A stretch of DNA of 64,000 bases, taken from NCBI RefSeq assembly GCF_019297855.1, contig NZ_CP079194.1, positions 607,501 through 671,500 of the forward strand, written 5' to 3'. Made by a program: the position numbers and the translations under genes. This DNA comes from Gymnodinialimonas ceratoperidinii. Lineage in GTDB: Bacteria; Pseudomonadota; Alphaproteobacteria; Rhodobacterales; Rhodobacteraceae. Below the pieces are notes generated by a model. That model worked only from the letters and a program-made list of their open reading frames with translations, had not been told where the DNA came from and did no database searches. How positions within the stretch are numbered: the first letter of the stretch is position 1; the number at the start of each line of letters is the position of its first letter. Positions 26,320 to 35,698 of the stretch are shown one piece after another.

Positions 26320-28139
26320 TGCGCGGCCTCCTCGGGACGGTTTTGCAGGTCATGCAGGGCGCGGTAGCGGCCCCCCAGTTCCAGCAGTTCGGCGTGGTTG
26401 CCCTGCTCCACGATCCGGCCGTCCTCGATGAAGAGGATGCGGTCGGCATGCATCAGCGAGTTCAGGCGATGGGCCACGATGATCGTCACCCGCTCGTCGG
26501 CCTGCGCCTGAATGGTGGTGCGGATGCGCTGCTCGGTGCCGGCATCCACGGCGGCGGTGCTGTCGTCGAAGATCAGCACCGAGGGGCGCAGCATCAGCGT
26601 CCGGGCGATGGTCATCCGCTGCCGCTGCCCGCCCGAGAGCGACGCGCCCCGCTCGCCCACGATGGTCTCGTAACCGGCGGGCAGGGTGGCGATGAACTGG
26701 TGCAGCTGCGCCGAGGCGCTGGCGTCGGCGATCTTGGAGGGCGGCGCCCAGGGATCACCGTAGGCGATGTTGTTCTCGAGGCTGGTGGTGAACAGGAAGG
26801 CATCCTGCTGCACCGCCACGACCTCGTGCCGCAGCGAGGCGAGGGTCACGTCGCGGATGTCCTGCCCGTCGATGGTGATCGACCCGCCGGTGACGTCGTA
26901 GAAGCGCGGGATCAGGTGGGCGATGGTCGACTTGCCGCTGCCCGGCGGCCCGATGATGCCGATGGTTTCGCCACGGCGGGCCTCGAAGCTGATCCCCTCC
27001 AGCGTTGGCTTGGCCGCGCCGGGGTAGGTGAAGCCCACGTTGTCGAAGCGCAGCACGCCGTCGCTGACCTGCAGGTCCTGCGCGCCGGGCGCGTCGGTGA
27101 TCGCAAGGTCGAGGTCCAGCAGCGCGAAGACCCGCTCGCCGCAGGTGGCCGTCCGCGCGAAGGAGTTCACCAGCATTCCCAACTGCCGAACCGGCATTTG
27201 CAGGATCGTCATGAAGGTCAGGAACGAGGTCAGCGTGCCGACGGTGATGTCGCCCCGCATCACCTTGCCGCTGCCGATCCAGAGCACCAGCCCCATGGCG
27301 ACGAGGAAGGAGAAGGTCATCATCGAAGTATTGCGCACGCGGATATCGACGCGCTCATGGGCGAGGTCGAGCGCGTTCTCGGACGCGGAGCGGTACTTGC
27401 CCATCTCGTAGGGCTTGCCCGCAAAGGCGCGCACCACACGGATGCCGCCGAGGTTTTCCTCCATCACCCGGCTGAGGTCCGACAGGCGGTTTTGCAGCTC
27501 CAGCCAAGTGCCGCGCAGTTTCAGCTGCGTGACCGAGGAACGCCAGGCCACGAAGGGCACGAAGCTGAGCGCCAGCAGCCCGAGGGTGAGGTCGGTGGAC
27601 AGGAGCAGGTAGCCGCCGACGCCGATCAGGATGCTCAGAAGCAGGATGCGCACGAGGCCGGTGGAAAAGAACATCCGCACGCCCTCTAGGTCCAGCATCC
27701 CGAGGGTGATCAGGTCGCCCGAATGCATCCGGTCGTGGAAGCCGAAGCTCAGCCGCTGGATTTTTTCGTAATAGGCCAGCCGCAGCATGTAGCCGACGTG
27801 ATGGCCCACGCTTTCGCTGAAGTAGTTCTGGAACACGGTGAAGATGCCGCGCGTGACCCAGACGCCGAGCACCAGCCATGCGGTGGCCCAGAGCGCGGCG
27901 GTGGCGGCCTCGGCTCCGGAAGCGCCGCCGGACAGCAATAACTGCGTCTGGTCGACCGCCCGCCCCAGAAGCACCGGGACGAGAAGCTGCAACGTGGCGG
28001 CGATCACCGTGGAGATCAGCGCAATTGCGACCATCCAGGGCGTGCGCAACGCCAGCTTCGTGACTCTCTTGATCGTGTTGAACCCGCTCCGCCAACCGAC
28101 CGTGTCGGTTGGGCGCATGATCTCATCTGCGACTGCCAT
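26316..28139 (-). CDS. ABC exporter half-transporter with degenerate Walker B
   Basis: This 607-residue partner has six helices and an ATPase domain with Walker A GPPGSGKST, signature LSGGQRQRMTIARTL, and Walker B VLIFDDSTAAVD, in which the catalytic Glu is Asp. A half-transporter with this change paired with a consensus one is the pattern of heterodimeric exporters such as TM287/288 and BmrC/D. The ATG giving MAVADEIMR is chosen because AAGGG lies at good spacing; another ATG is three codons upstream. It starts 65 bases after the last gene of the minus-strand catabolic operon, so read-through from there is possible. Confidence 0.9.
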   Translation of the reverse strand: MAVADEIMRPTDTVGWRSGFNTIKRVTKLALRTPWMVAIALISTVIAATLQLLVPVLLGRAVDQTQLLLSGGASGAEAATAALWATAWLVLGVWVTRGIFTVFQNYFSESVGHHVGYMLRLAYYEKIQRLSFGFHDRMHSGDLITLGMLDLEGVRMFFSTGLVRILLLSILIGVGGYLLLSTDLTLGLLALSFVPFVAWRSSVTQLKLRGTWLELQNRLSDLSRVMEENLGGIRVVRAFAGKPYEMGKYRSASENALDLAHERVDIRVRNTSMMTFSFLVAMGLVLWIGSGKVMRGDITVGTLTSFLTFMTILQMPVRQLGMLVNSFARTATCGERVFALLDLDLAITDAPGAQDLQVSDGVLRFDNVGFTYPGAAKPTLEGISFEARRGETIGIIGPPGSGKSTIAHLIPRFYDVTGGSITIDGQDIRDVTLASLRHEVVAVQQDAFLFTTSLENNIAYGDPWAPPSKIADASASAQLHQFIATLPAGYETIVGERGASLSGGQRQRMTIARTLMLRPSVLIFDDSTAAVDAGTEQRIRTTIQAQADERVTIIVAHRLNSLMHADRILFIEDGRIVEQGNHAELLELGGRYRALHDLQNRPEEAAQ

Positions 28140-28203
28140 CGGTGCCATCCCTTACGTGTCAGGGACAGGCGCCGAGGCCTGTCCCGCTATGGGTTCTGGG
28201 GTG

Positions 28204-29592
28204 TCATTTCCCCAAGCCAGGGGTCACGAAACGACCGCCGCCTTGCGTGCCCGTAACCGAGCCGTCTTGGAAAACGGTAGTACCCGCCAGAATCGTCTGC
28301 ACGACGCGCCCTTGCAGGCAGCGGCCGTAGAACAGATGCGCAACTTCGCGTGCATGAGTGTGCATCGTCTCGGGGCTGAACGTCGTTTGGGCCGCGAGAT
28401 CGATAATCGTCACATCTGCGGCGCTCCCCGGTAGAAGTGCCCCTTTGTGCGGGTAAAGTCCATATCGCCGCGCACCATTTGCACAGATCAGGTCGTGGGC
28501 GCGCTTCAGGGAAAGGCGCCCCTGCGATACCGCGTCGAGCATGGCGGGCAGGATGAACTCGATCCCCGGCACGCCGGGAGGGGCGCCGGGAAAGTCGCCC
28601 TCGGCGGCCTGCTTCTCGGCCTTGGCGAAGGGGGCGTGGTCGGTGGTGACGTAGTTGATCACCCCGTCCTCGATCGCCTGCCACAGCGCGTCCTGATCCG
28701 CCTTGGTGCGGATCGGCGGGTTCACCTTGGCGTAGATGCCGGCCTTGGCGACGTCCTCTTCGGTGGCGAAGAGGTATTGCGGGCAGGTCTCGGCGGTGAA
28801 ATCCGAGGTGCCGGCGAAGGCGCGCAGCACCTCGACCGTCTCGGCGCTGGTGACATGGGCGATGTGGAGCTTGGCCTGCGCGGTGATGTTCATCGCCAGA
28901 AGCTTGGCCACGGCCACCGATTCACAGATCGCCGGGCGCGACGCGCCATGGGTCATCGCATCGGCGGGATCGAGCGCCTTGGCCTTCTCCTCGTAATGCG
29001 CCAGCAGGGCGGCGCTTTCGGCATGGACCACGATCGGCAGCCCGGTGTCGGACAGCAGCTGCAACGCGCGCATCTGGTCGGCCTCGTCGGGGAAGGCCAG
29101 GCCCTCGAACTCGTCGGCACGGCCGGCGGGCGAGGGGGTGGTGAAGATCTTCCAGGCGATATTGCCCAGGTCCATCATCTTGTCGCGGCTGGCCTCGGTC
29201 AGATCACCGGGCGCGGCGTAGAGCGCGAAGTCGATGACGGCGTTCTCGGCGAAATGATCGCGCCGCCGGGCCAGCTCTTCCGGGGTGGAGCAGCAGGGCT
29301 TGGAGATCGGCATCTCGAACAGCGTGGTGACGCCGCCGGCCGCCGCGGCACGGGTCTCTGACAGCACGGTGCCGCGCTCGGGGTAGGCCGGCGCGCGCAC
29401 GTGGAAGTGGATGTCGACGATGCCGGGCAGCACGGTCTTGCCGCCCGCATCGATGGTTTCGGCCGCGTCCGGGGCGGTGCCGGGGGCATAGACCCCCGCC
29501 ACCTTGCCGTCGGACAGGCCGAGATCGACCCGGTGCAGGCCGTCAGGCAGCAGAACCTCGCCGCCCGTGATCAGCGTGTCCAGCGCGCTCAT
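28204..29592 (-). CDS. Allantoinase/dihydropyrimidinase-like cyclic amidohydrolase
   Basis: This 462-residue amidohydrolase opens cyclic amides or ureides. The metal site is complete: DIHFHVRAP (His-x-His), the Lys to be carboxylated in NIAWKIFTTP, His in IVVHAES, His in LHIAHVTS and Asp in TTDHAPF. The overall pattern is closer to allantoinase and dihydroorotase-like enzymes than to true hydantoinase. It is the last gene of the minus-strand operon, with ATG overlapping the stop of the TIM-barrel-like gene. With Ldh2-, PuuE- and AllA-like proteins nearby it suggests a ureide or cyclic-amide intermediate. The true substrate is unknown. Confidence 0.88.
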   Translation of the reverse strand: MSALDTLITGGEVLLPDGLHRVDLGLSDGKVAGVYAPGTAPDAAETIDAGGKTVLPGIVDIHFHVRAPAYPERGTVLSETRAAAAGGVTTLFEMPISKPCCSTPEELARRRDHFAENAVIDFALYAAPGDLTEASRDKMMDLGNIAWKIFTTPSPAGRADEFEGLAFPDEADQMRALQLLSDTGLPIVVHAESAALLAHYEEKAKALDPADAMTHGASRPAICESVAVAKLLAMNITAQAKLHIAHVTSAETVEVLRAFAGTSDFTAETCPQYLFATEEDVAKAGIYAKVNPPIRTKADQDALWQAIEDGVINYVTTDHAPFAKAEKQAAEGDFPGAPPGVPGIEFILPAMLDAVSQGRLSLKRAHDLICANGARRYGLYPHKGALLPGSAADVTIIDLAAQTTFSPETMHTHAREVAHLFYGRCLQGRVVQTILAGTTVFQDGSVTGTQGGGRFVTPGLGK

Positions 29593-31019
29593 TTCAGGCC
29601 CAACTCGGTTAGGGCCTTGGCCACGCCGTCCAGGTTGGTGAGATGCATGGAGGCATAGTTCGGCGACAGCACGACGCCGTGCCCGCCCGCGCGGTAGGTC
29701 GCCATGACCGAGCGATAGGCGATGTCGGGCGTGCATTTGGCCTGATCGGCCCGGACGCGGGGCGCGTCGATGCCGAGGCCCATGAAGACCTTCGCCTTGT
29801 CGTGGACGCCCTTCAGCGCCTCGGCGCATTGGCCGTAGACGTAGGTATCGGGGTCGAGACCGTCCTGGATCACCGTGTCGATGCCCGAGCCTTGAATGCC
29901 GAGGATTCCGTCGAGGATCTTCATCGCCACTTCCGGATCGAAATCGCGCAGGATGGTCTTGTGGAAGAAGCCGAATTCCTTGTGCCAGATCTCGCCGGAC
30001 TGGTGCTGGTAGGTGATCGGCTTGACCCAATCGGCATAGCGCGTCTGCTCTTCCCACGGCCATTGGGCGCGGCGGAACAGGTTGAAATGGTTGCGGTTCC
30101 AGACGTTGAGCCCGAAGGGCAGGTTCGGCTTGCACCATTTCACGAGGCCATAGAGCTCGCGGTCGAGGTCCTTGTTGCGCTCCAGCCAGAACCGCTCCCA
30201 GATCAGGAACTCGGGGTTTTCCAGCAGCACGCGGATGAAGGTGATGAAGGCGCCGTCGTCGAACTCCTTGCCGCCGAGCGCATCCTGCATGAAGTCGTAC
30301 ATCTTAATGCAGGCACGGCGACAGGCTTCCACGTCGATGCCCCGCGCCACGGCCTCGGCACGGGCGGCTTCCGAGAAGTCGCCGGGGGCCTGACCCTGCA
30401 TCATCTGGTCGAGCGGCGAGTTGCGCTCGTTGCACCACATGATGCCGTCGATGTCGTAATTGCGCACCTGGTCCTCGATGATCGCATGCATCCAGTTGCG
30501 GTAGTCGGGGTTCGAGGTCGAGGGCTCGTCCTTGCGGACGCCGAAAACGTCGACCTCCATGCAGGAGGCGAGGTTCGGGATCTCGATGTTGTTGACCGAG
30601 CCATGACCCGCGTATTTGAAGAAGGGCTCCATCAGCTCGACGTAGACCTTCATGTCGCGTTTGTGGGCCTCGGGGATGACGAGGTCGAGAATGTCGATCC
30701 CCTCCATTTCCTTGTCGGTGGCGCGGAAGTCCTTGATCAGCGTCTTGGAGTAATAGCGCGGATCGGGGTTGTAGTAGGCGCCGCCCTTCATGGTGAAGGG
30801 CTCGGGGACGCCGTGGTCGGGCCAGCCGTCCAGCTCGTGCGCGATGGAGCGGCCGGTTTTCAGGCCAAGCCAGCTTACCGTGCCGAGCATCAGGACGTTG
30901 ACGCCGACACGATCCTTGAGGGTGTCGAGCACGGTGTCGACGCCCTCGTCGATGAAGCTGATCGGGCTGACTTGGATGCCGACGAATTTCTCGTCCGGGT
31001 TCGGGGTCATGTTACTCAT
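29589..31019 (-). CDS. TIM-barrel-like protein of unknown function
   Basis: This 476-residue cytoplasmic protein has no signal peptide. I do not recognise a named family. The opening KFVGIQVSPISFIDEGVDTVLDTLKDRVGVNVLML and later strands such as DIDGIMWCNERNSPLDQMM and LPFGLNVWNRNHFNLFRRAQW look like a TIM barrel of the glycoside-hydrolase-like superfamily, with candidate acidic residues in VYVELMEPF, WCNERNS and VIQDGLD. The gene overlaps both neighbours by ATGA, so it is a core member of the operon. Its context is amide and amino-acid chemistry rather than sugars, which makes an unusual hydrolase or isomerase possible. Confidence 0.75.
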   Translation of the reverse strand: MSNMTPNPDEKFVGIQVSPISFIDEGVDTVLDTLKDRVGVNVLMLGTVSWLGLKTGRSIAHELDGWPDHGVPEPFTMKGGAYYNPDPRYYSKTLIKDFRATDKEMEGIDILDLVIPEAHKRDMKVYVELMEPFFKYAGHGSVNNIEIPNLASCMEVDVFGVRKDEPSTSNPDYRNWMHAIIEDQVRNYDIDGIMWCNERNSPLDQMMQGQAPGDFSEAARAEAVARGIDVEACRRACIKMYDFMQDALGGKEFDDGAFITFIRVLLENPEFLIWERFWLERNKDLDRELYGLVKWCKPNLPFGLNVWNRNHFNLFRRAQWPWEEQTRYADWVKPITYQHQSGEIWHKEFGFFHKTILRDFDPEVAMKILDGILGIQGSGIDTVIQDGLDPDTYVYGQCAEALKGVHDKAKVFMGLGIDAPRVRADQAKCTPDIAYRSVMATYRAGGHGVVLSPNYASMHLTNLDGVAKALTELGLK

Positions 31020-32200
31020 GCGATGGCCTTCTTGTTGGCAGTGATGAAGCCTTGGATGCGCTGCATCGCCTCCTGAATGACGGGGAGCGGCTGCAGGTAG
31101 CTGATGCGAATGAAATCGCTGTCGGGTTCGCCGAACATGTCGCCGGGGAAGACCATGACACCGGTCTCGCGCAGCAGGTTCTCGCAGAAGGGCTTGGCCT
31201 TCATGCCGGTGCTGGAGATGTTGGTGTAGATGTAAAAGGCCCCGCCCGGTGCGCCGTAGGACAGGCCTGCCTCGGTCAGCGCGCCCATCAGGTAGTCACG
31301 CCGTTCGGCATAGTCGCGGAACGTCGCCTCCATCTCGTCCTGCGGGCCGGTCAGCGCGGCCAGCGCGGCGTGCTGCGACACCGTGCAGGTGTTGATCGAA
31401 AGCGTGTGGCGCGGTTCGGTCAGCTTTTCCACGAAGTCCGCCGGGGCGGCCATGTAGCCGACGCGCCAGCCCGTCATCGCGTAGGTCTTGGAGAACCCGT
31501 TAAGCGTGATCGTGCGTTCCTTCATGCCGGGCAGGGTCGCCAGCGACAGGTGCTCGTGACCCGGGTAGATCAGCTTGGCGTAGATCTCGTCGGCGATGAC
31601 AAGGATGTCATGCTTGATCGCCAGATCGGCGATCTTGCGGATCACCTCGGGCGGGGTCACGGCGCCGGTGGGGTTGTTGGGCGAGACCATCACGAACATC
31701 CGCGTCTTGTCGGTGATCCGCTTCTCAATCTCGTCCACGTCCAGCGCGAAATCGTCCTTCTGGAAGGTCGGCACCGGCACCGGCACGCCGCCGCAGAGGT
31801 GCACGGCGGTGTCGTAGGTGGTGAAGCGCGGCGAGGTGATCAGCACCTCGTCGCCCTCCTGCACGAGGCCCAACATGCACAGCATGATGCTTTCCTGAAC
31901 GCCGGCGGTGACGATGATTTCGTCCGCGTCGTAGTCCAGCCCGTATTCGGCCTTGAGGTTGTCGCAGATCGCCTGACGCAGGGGCGGCAGGCCGGTGGGG
32001 CCGGTGTAATGGTGCTGGTTGTCGTCCAGCGCGGCCTTGGCGGCCTCCACGATATGGGCCGGGGTGTGGAAGTCGGGATCACCGCGCCCGAGCGCGATGA
32101 CATTGTCGAGGCCGGAGGCGATCTCCAGCATCTTGGTGCGGAAGGAGCCGTCTTCCTCGACGATCCGGGGGGCGGTGCGTTGCAGCAGTAGCGAAGTCAT
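31016..32200 (-). CDS. Class I/II pyridoxal-phosphate aminotransferase
   Basis: This 394-residue fold-type I aminotransferase has the PLP Lys in NGFSKTYAMTGWRVGY (about 240), the SPNNPTGAV loop and the Asp of IADEIYAKL. It belongs to the aspartate/aromatic aminotransferase group and would move an amino group between an operon intermediate and 2-oxoglutarate or pyruvate. It is clearly paralogous to the aminotransferase encoded on the opposite arm of the island. Both ends overlap neighbours by four bases. Confidence 0.92.
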   Translation of the reverse strand: MTSLLLQRTAPRIVEEDGSFRTKMLEIASGLDNVIALGRGDPDFHTPAHIVEAAKAALDDNQHHYTGPTGLPPLRQAICDNLKAEYGLDYDADEIIVTAGVQESIMLCMLGLVQEGDEVLITSPRFTTYDTAVHLCGGVPVPVPTFQKDDFALDVDEIEKRITDKTRMFVMVSPNNPTGAVTPPEVIRKIADLAIKHDILVIADEIYAKLIYPGHEHLSLATLPGMKERTITLNGFSKTYAMTGWRVGYMAAPADFVEKLTEPRHTLSINTCTVSQHAALAALTGPQDEMEATFRDYAERRDYLMGALTEAGLSYGAPGGAFYIYTNISSTGMKAKPFCENLLRETGVMVFPGDMFGEPDSDFIRISYLQPLPVIQEAMQRIQGFITANKKAIA

Positions 32201-33426
32201 CCGTGCATCCTTTTGCCGTCGATGAAGGTCATGTCGACTTTTTCCAGTGCGGTAAGGTCCTGATCGGGCTTGCCGTCGACCACGATCATGTCGGCCAGCT
32301 TCCCGGCCTCCAGCGTGCCGAGCGTGTCGCCCATGCCGTTGAGAACGGCCGCGCGCGCGGTGATCGCACGCAGGGCATCGAGGTTGTCGGGGCAGACGCC
32401 CACTTCCACCATGAAGCCCAGTTCCGGCACGATGCGGTCATGCTCCACCGCCGGGCTGCCGGCGTCGGTGCCGAAGACGATCGGCACGCCGGCCTTGGCC
32501 GCACGCACCAGCCCGTCGAAGCGGGACTTGTCGGCCACGGCGCGCTTGCGCTCTTCGATCTTCCACTCGGGAATGCCGAAATCGCGGGCGATCTTCTCGT
32601 TGGCCTGGATCACCAGCGCCGAGAAGGTGGTGACGATGGGCAGCTTCTTGTCGAGCAAAAGCTGGATTGTCTCGTCGGTCATCGAGCCACCATGCTCGAT
32701 GCAGTCGATGCCCGCCTCGGCCACGCGCGCGATGCAGTCGTTGTAGGTCGCATGGGCCGTGATCGGCAGCTTGTTGCGGTGGGCCTCGTCGATGACGGCG
32801 TGCAGTTCCTCGTCGGTGAACTCCAGCGTGTCGTGGCAGGCCATGATCTTGATCAGGTCGGCCCCGCCCTTCACCTGATCGCGCACGGCGCGGCGCATCT
32901 CGTCGGCGCCCGAAGCCTCGCGGCAGACCCAATAGGTGTGGCCGCCGGTCTGGATGATGCTTTCACCCGACACCAGAAGGCGCGGTCCGGGGAAGATGCC
33001 CTGGGCCACGGCCTGCTTGGTGAAGAGGTTGGCGTTATGCACGCCCAGGTCGCGGACCAGCGTGATGCCGGCGCGCAGGCTCTTGATCATGTTGCCGGCC
33101 GCCTTGTAGGCGCGGATTTCCGGCGCGTCGTACATGCTCTGCTGGCTGAGTTCGTGAATGCCGTCCCACGACAGGTGCGCGTGGCTGTTCATCATGCCCG
33201 GCATCAGGGTCTTGCCCTCGGTGTCGAGGGTCTCGACGCCCTCGGGCGCCTCGGCGCGGGGGCCCACGGCGGCGATCTTGCCGTCCTTCACATGGACGAA
33301 ACCATCCTCGATGATCTCGTCACCGACGCAGGTGATGACGCGACCGAGGTAGACGCAATCCTTGGCCTCGGCCTCGAACATCGGTTTGGTTATCTTCTGG
33401 TAATGCCAAGCGGCTGGTTCGGGCAT
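32197..33426 (-). CDS. Metal-dependent amidohydrolase (imidazolonepropionase/Xaa-Pro dipeptidase-like)
   Basis: This 409-residue amidohydrolase has MMNSHAHLSWDG (His-x-His), GGADLIKIMACHD (carboxylated Lys), ITAHATYND and CIEHGGSM (two His) and FGTDAGSP (Asp), a full binuclear metal site. The GADLIKIMA block is typical of the subgroup that includes imidazolonepropionase-like enzymes and zinc prolidases acting on Xaa-Pro or Xaa-Arg/Lys dipeptides. No signal peptide is present. It overlaps the aminotransferase by four bases and follows the M24 gene by 11 bases. A peptide or amide substrate fits the context. Confidence 0.88.
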   Translation of the reverse strand: MPEPAAWHYQKITKPMFEAEAKDCVYLGRVITCVGDEIIEDGFVHVKDGKIAAVGPRAEAPEGVETLDTEGKTLMPGMMNSHAHLSWDGIHELSQQSMYDAPEIRAYKAAGNMIKSLRAGITLVRDLGVHNANLFTKQAVAQGIFPGPRLLVSGESIIQTGGHTYWVCREASGADEMRRAVRDQVKGGADLIKIMACHDTLEFTDEELHAVIDEAHRNKLPITAHATYNDCIARVAEAGIDCIEHGGSMTDETIQLLLDKKLPIVTTFSALVIQANEKIARDFGIPEWKIEERKRAVADKSRFDGLVRAAKAGVPIVFGTDAGSPAVEHDRIVPELGFMVEVGVCPDNLDALRAITARAAVLNGMGDTLGTLEAGKLADMIVVDGKPDQDLTALEKVDMTFIDGKRMHG

Positions 33427-33437
33427 CTCTAAGCTCC

Positions 33438-34595
33438 TCAGATTGCGATGACGCGGGCGTCGATCGGGGTGGTAGCCTGGAACCGCGAGGGGATATCGAC
33501 CCCGTCGGCGGTCACGACCATCGTGTTGATCGTGCGGTATCCATCGATGCCGGGGCGGTAGACGCCCGGCTCGTTGGAGAAAATCATGTGGGTTTCGATC
33601 CTTGTGTCGTCGCCGGGTGCGAGCCAGGGGGCTTCGTGCCCCTCCAGCCCCATGCCGTGGCCGATCCGGTGGCGGATCGTGTCGCCAAGCCCGGCGTCGC
33701 GCAGGGCGTCGAGCGCGGCGTCATTGGCCTGCGTGCAGGTGGTGCGCGCGGCGAGCGCTGCGACGCCCGCGTCGTTGCAGGCCTCCATCGCCGCCATGAT
33801 CCGACGCTGCTCGGGGCTGATCTCGCCCACGATCAGCGTGACGCCGCTTTCGGCGTGATAGCCGCCGAGGCTGCCGCCGATCCCGGCGATCAGGGTCTCG
33901 CCGGCCTGCGGCACCCGTTCGAGAACGGCGCCATGGGGCAGGGCCGCGCGGGGGCCGGAATGGACCGAGGCGGTGATGCCCATCGGGGTGCCGGCGAAGG
34001 CTTCCTTGTGCTTGGCAAAGAGCGCGCCGCGGGCGTGGGCCATGGCGTCGGCCATCAAGTCGGCCTCGGTGCCGCCCTGGGAAATGATATCGCCGGCCGC
34101 CGCGTGCAGGCGGCTGAGGAAGAGGTCTGCGAAGCTGGCGGCTTCCACCGTCAGCGCGATCTCTTCGGGCTCTTTCACCGCGCGCACCGGCATGGCGTGG
34201 TCGGTCAGGTCGAGCCGCGCCAGCTTCTCGCGCGCCGCGTCCAGAAGGGCGGCGTCCAGCAGGTCGATGGCGATGGATTTGCGCCCGATCTGGTCGAGCA
34301 TCCAGAGAACGGCGGGCACCTCTCCGGGGAATTCGTCGTAGAACCGCAGGTCACGGATGCCCGTGCCCTCGGCATTCTCGCGCTCCAGCGCGGGCAACAT
34401 CAGGATCGGGTCGCCCTCGACCGGGACCCAGACGCCCATCGGCCGCTCGTTGGCCGAGAGGAACAAGCCCGTTGCATAGGCCAGGTTGGGCGCGCGCAGA
34501 AGCAGCAGGCCGTCGAGGCCCGCCGCCTGTGCCCGCGCGCGCAGACGGTCGCGCGCGCGGTCGAAGAAGGTGCTGTCCAGCGGCCGCAGGCTCAC
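33438..34595 (-). CDS. Creatinase-like M24 protein with degenerate metal site
   Basis: This 385-residue pita-bread protein has an N-terminal creatinase/prolidase domain (about 15-145) and a C-terminal M24 domain. The M24 metal ligands are Asp, Asp, His, Glu, Glu; here the first Asp is Gly (before GGYHAESG), the second is Glu, His is kept (IGHGMGLEGHEAPW), the first Glu is kept (IFSNEPGVY) and the last is replaced (DGYRTINTM). The same positions are altered in creatinase. It is therefore probably a metal-independent hydrolase of an amide or guanidino bond rather than an aminopeptidase. It overlaps the Ldh2 gene by four bases. Confidence 0.83.
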   Translation of the reverse strand: MSLRPLDSTFFDRARDRLRARAQAAGLDGLLLLRAPNLAYATGLFLSANERPMGVWVPVEGDPILMLPALERENAEGTGIRDLRFYDEFPGEVPAVLWMLDQIGRKSIAIDLLDAALLDAAREKLARLDLTDHAMPVRAVKEPEEIALTVEAASFADLFLSRLHAAAGDIISQGGTEADLMADAMAHARGALFAKHKEAFAGTPMGITASVHSGPRAALPHGAVLERVPQAGETLIAGIGGSLGGYHAESGVTLIVGEISPEQRRIMAAMEACNDAGVAALAARTTCTQANDAALDALRDAGLGDTIRHRIGHGMGLEGHEAPWLAPGDDTRIETHMIFSNEPGVYRPGIDGYRTINTMVVTADGVDIPSRFQATTPIDARVIAI

Positions 34596-35698
34596 AGGAA
34601 GTCACCGGTGTAGGGGCCAAGCTCGTCGATCGAGGTCGTCAGACCCAACTCGCGACCCAATTCCTTCATGTCGGCCAGCACCACGTTGTCGATCGGCACG
34701 CCGTTCTCGGATTTCGCCGCCGTCCGGCGGGCCTCCTGCTCGCCGGGGACCATGATCTCGTCGACGCCGGGACGCTTGGCGCGGGTCTTGGCCATCTGGA
34801 CGAACTCGCCCATCCGCTCGGCGTATTCGGCCGGGTCCATGAACCACGAGATGTCGATCGCCTGGAAGTAGTGCGAGACGTCCAGCTTCTTCGGATCGGA
34901 GTAGGGCTTCAGCCCGAAGCCGCCGCCCGAGAGCACGCCGGTCAGCGCCTCGGTCATGAAGGCGAGGCCGTAGCCCTTGTGCCCGCCGATCGCCAGAAGC
35001 GGCCCCTTCAGCGCGGCGGCCGGATCGTCGGTTTCCTCGCCGTCGGGGGTGATCGCCCAGTCCTTGGGCATCTTGCGACCCTCGCGGATCAACCAGTTCA
35101 TCATGCCCTTGCCCGCCGTCGTCAGCGCGATGTCGAGCACGGTGGGGAAGCCTTGATCCGACGGCGCGGCGATGGACCAGGGGTTGGTGCCGGTCACGCC
35201 CTCGCGCCCGCCCCAAGGGGCCATCTCGGGGCCCGCGTTGGTGAAGGCCATGCCGATGCAGCCATGCTCCAGTGCCTGGCAGGCATGCACGGCGCTGGAG
35301 CCGTAATGGGTGGAGTTGCGCACGATGACGGTGCCGATGCCGCCTTCCTTGGCCTTCTTGATCGCCAGCGACATCGCCTTGGAGGCCGCCACGGTGCCGA
35401 TGCCGTTATGGGCATCGACCAGCGCCAGCGCCGGGCCCTCCTTGACGATGGACCAATCGGCGCGGGGGTCGACCTCGCCGTTGCCGATGCGCTCGTGGTA
35501 GCGGCGCAGGCGGGCGACGCCCTGTCCCTGCCCGGGATGGAAGCGCAGTTCCGAGAAGATCAGCGCGTCGGCGAAGATGCCGGCGTCGCCCTCGGTCAGG
35601 CCGAGCGCCTCAAAGCCTTCGGAGACGAAGGCGCGCAGCTGGTCGCGGTCGACGTTGGTCATCTTGATGACGCGGGCGGGGGTCTGTTCGGTGGTCAT
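34592..35698 (-). CDS. Ldh2-family NAD(P)-dependent dehydrogenase
   Basis: This 368-residue dehydrogenase belongs to the malate/L-lactate/ureidoglycolate dehydrogenase family, which does not use a Rossmann fold. Conserved features are HYGSSAVHACQALEHGCIGMAFTNAGPEMAPWGG (active-site His and nucleotide loop), GTNPWSIAAP and GGHKGYGLAFMTEALTGVLSGGG. The family includes AllD (ureidoglycolate dehydrogenase), notable here because AllA-like and allantoinase-like proteins are encoded nearby. It oxidises a 2-hydroxy acid or reduces a 2-keto acid or imine. Both ends overlap neighbours by four bases. Confidence 0.9.
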   Translation of the reverse strand: MTTEQTPARVIKMTNVDRDQLRAFVSEGFEALGLTEGDAGIFADALIFSELRFHPGQGQGVARLRRYHERIGNGEVDPRADWSIVKEGPALALVDAHNGIGTVAASKAMSLAIKKAKEGGIGTVIVRNSTHYGSSAVHACQALEHGCIGMAFTNAGPEMAPWGGREGVTGTNPWSIAAPSDQGFPTVLDIALTTAGKGMMNWLIREGRKMPKDWAITPDGEETDDPAAALKGPLLAIGGHKGYGLAFMTEALTGVLSGGGFGLKPYSDPKKLDVSHYFQAIDISWFMDPAEYAERMGEFVQMAKTRAKRPGVDEIMVPGEQEARRTAAKSENGVPIDNVVLADMKELGRELGLTTSIDELGPYTGDFL

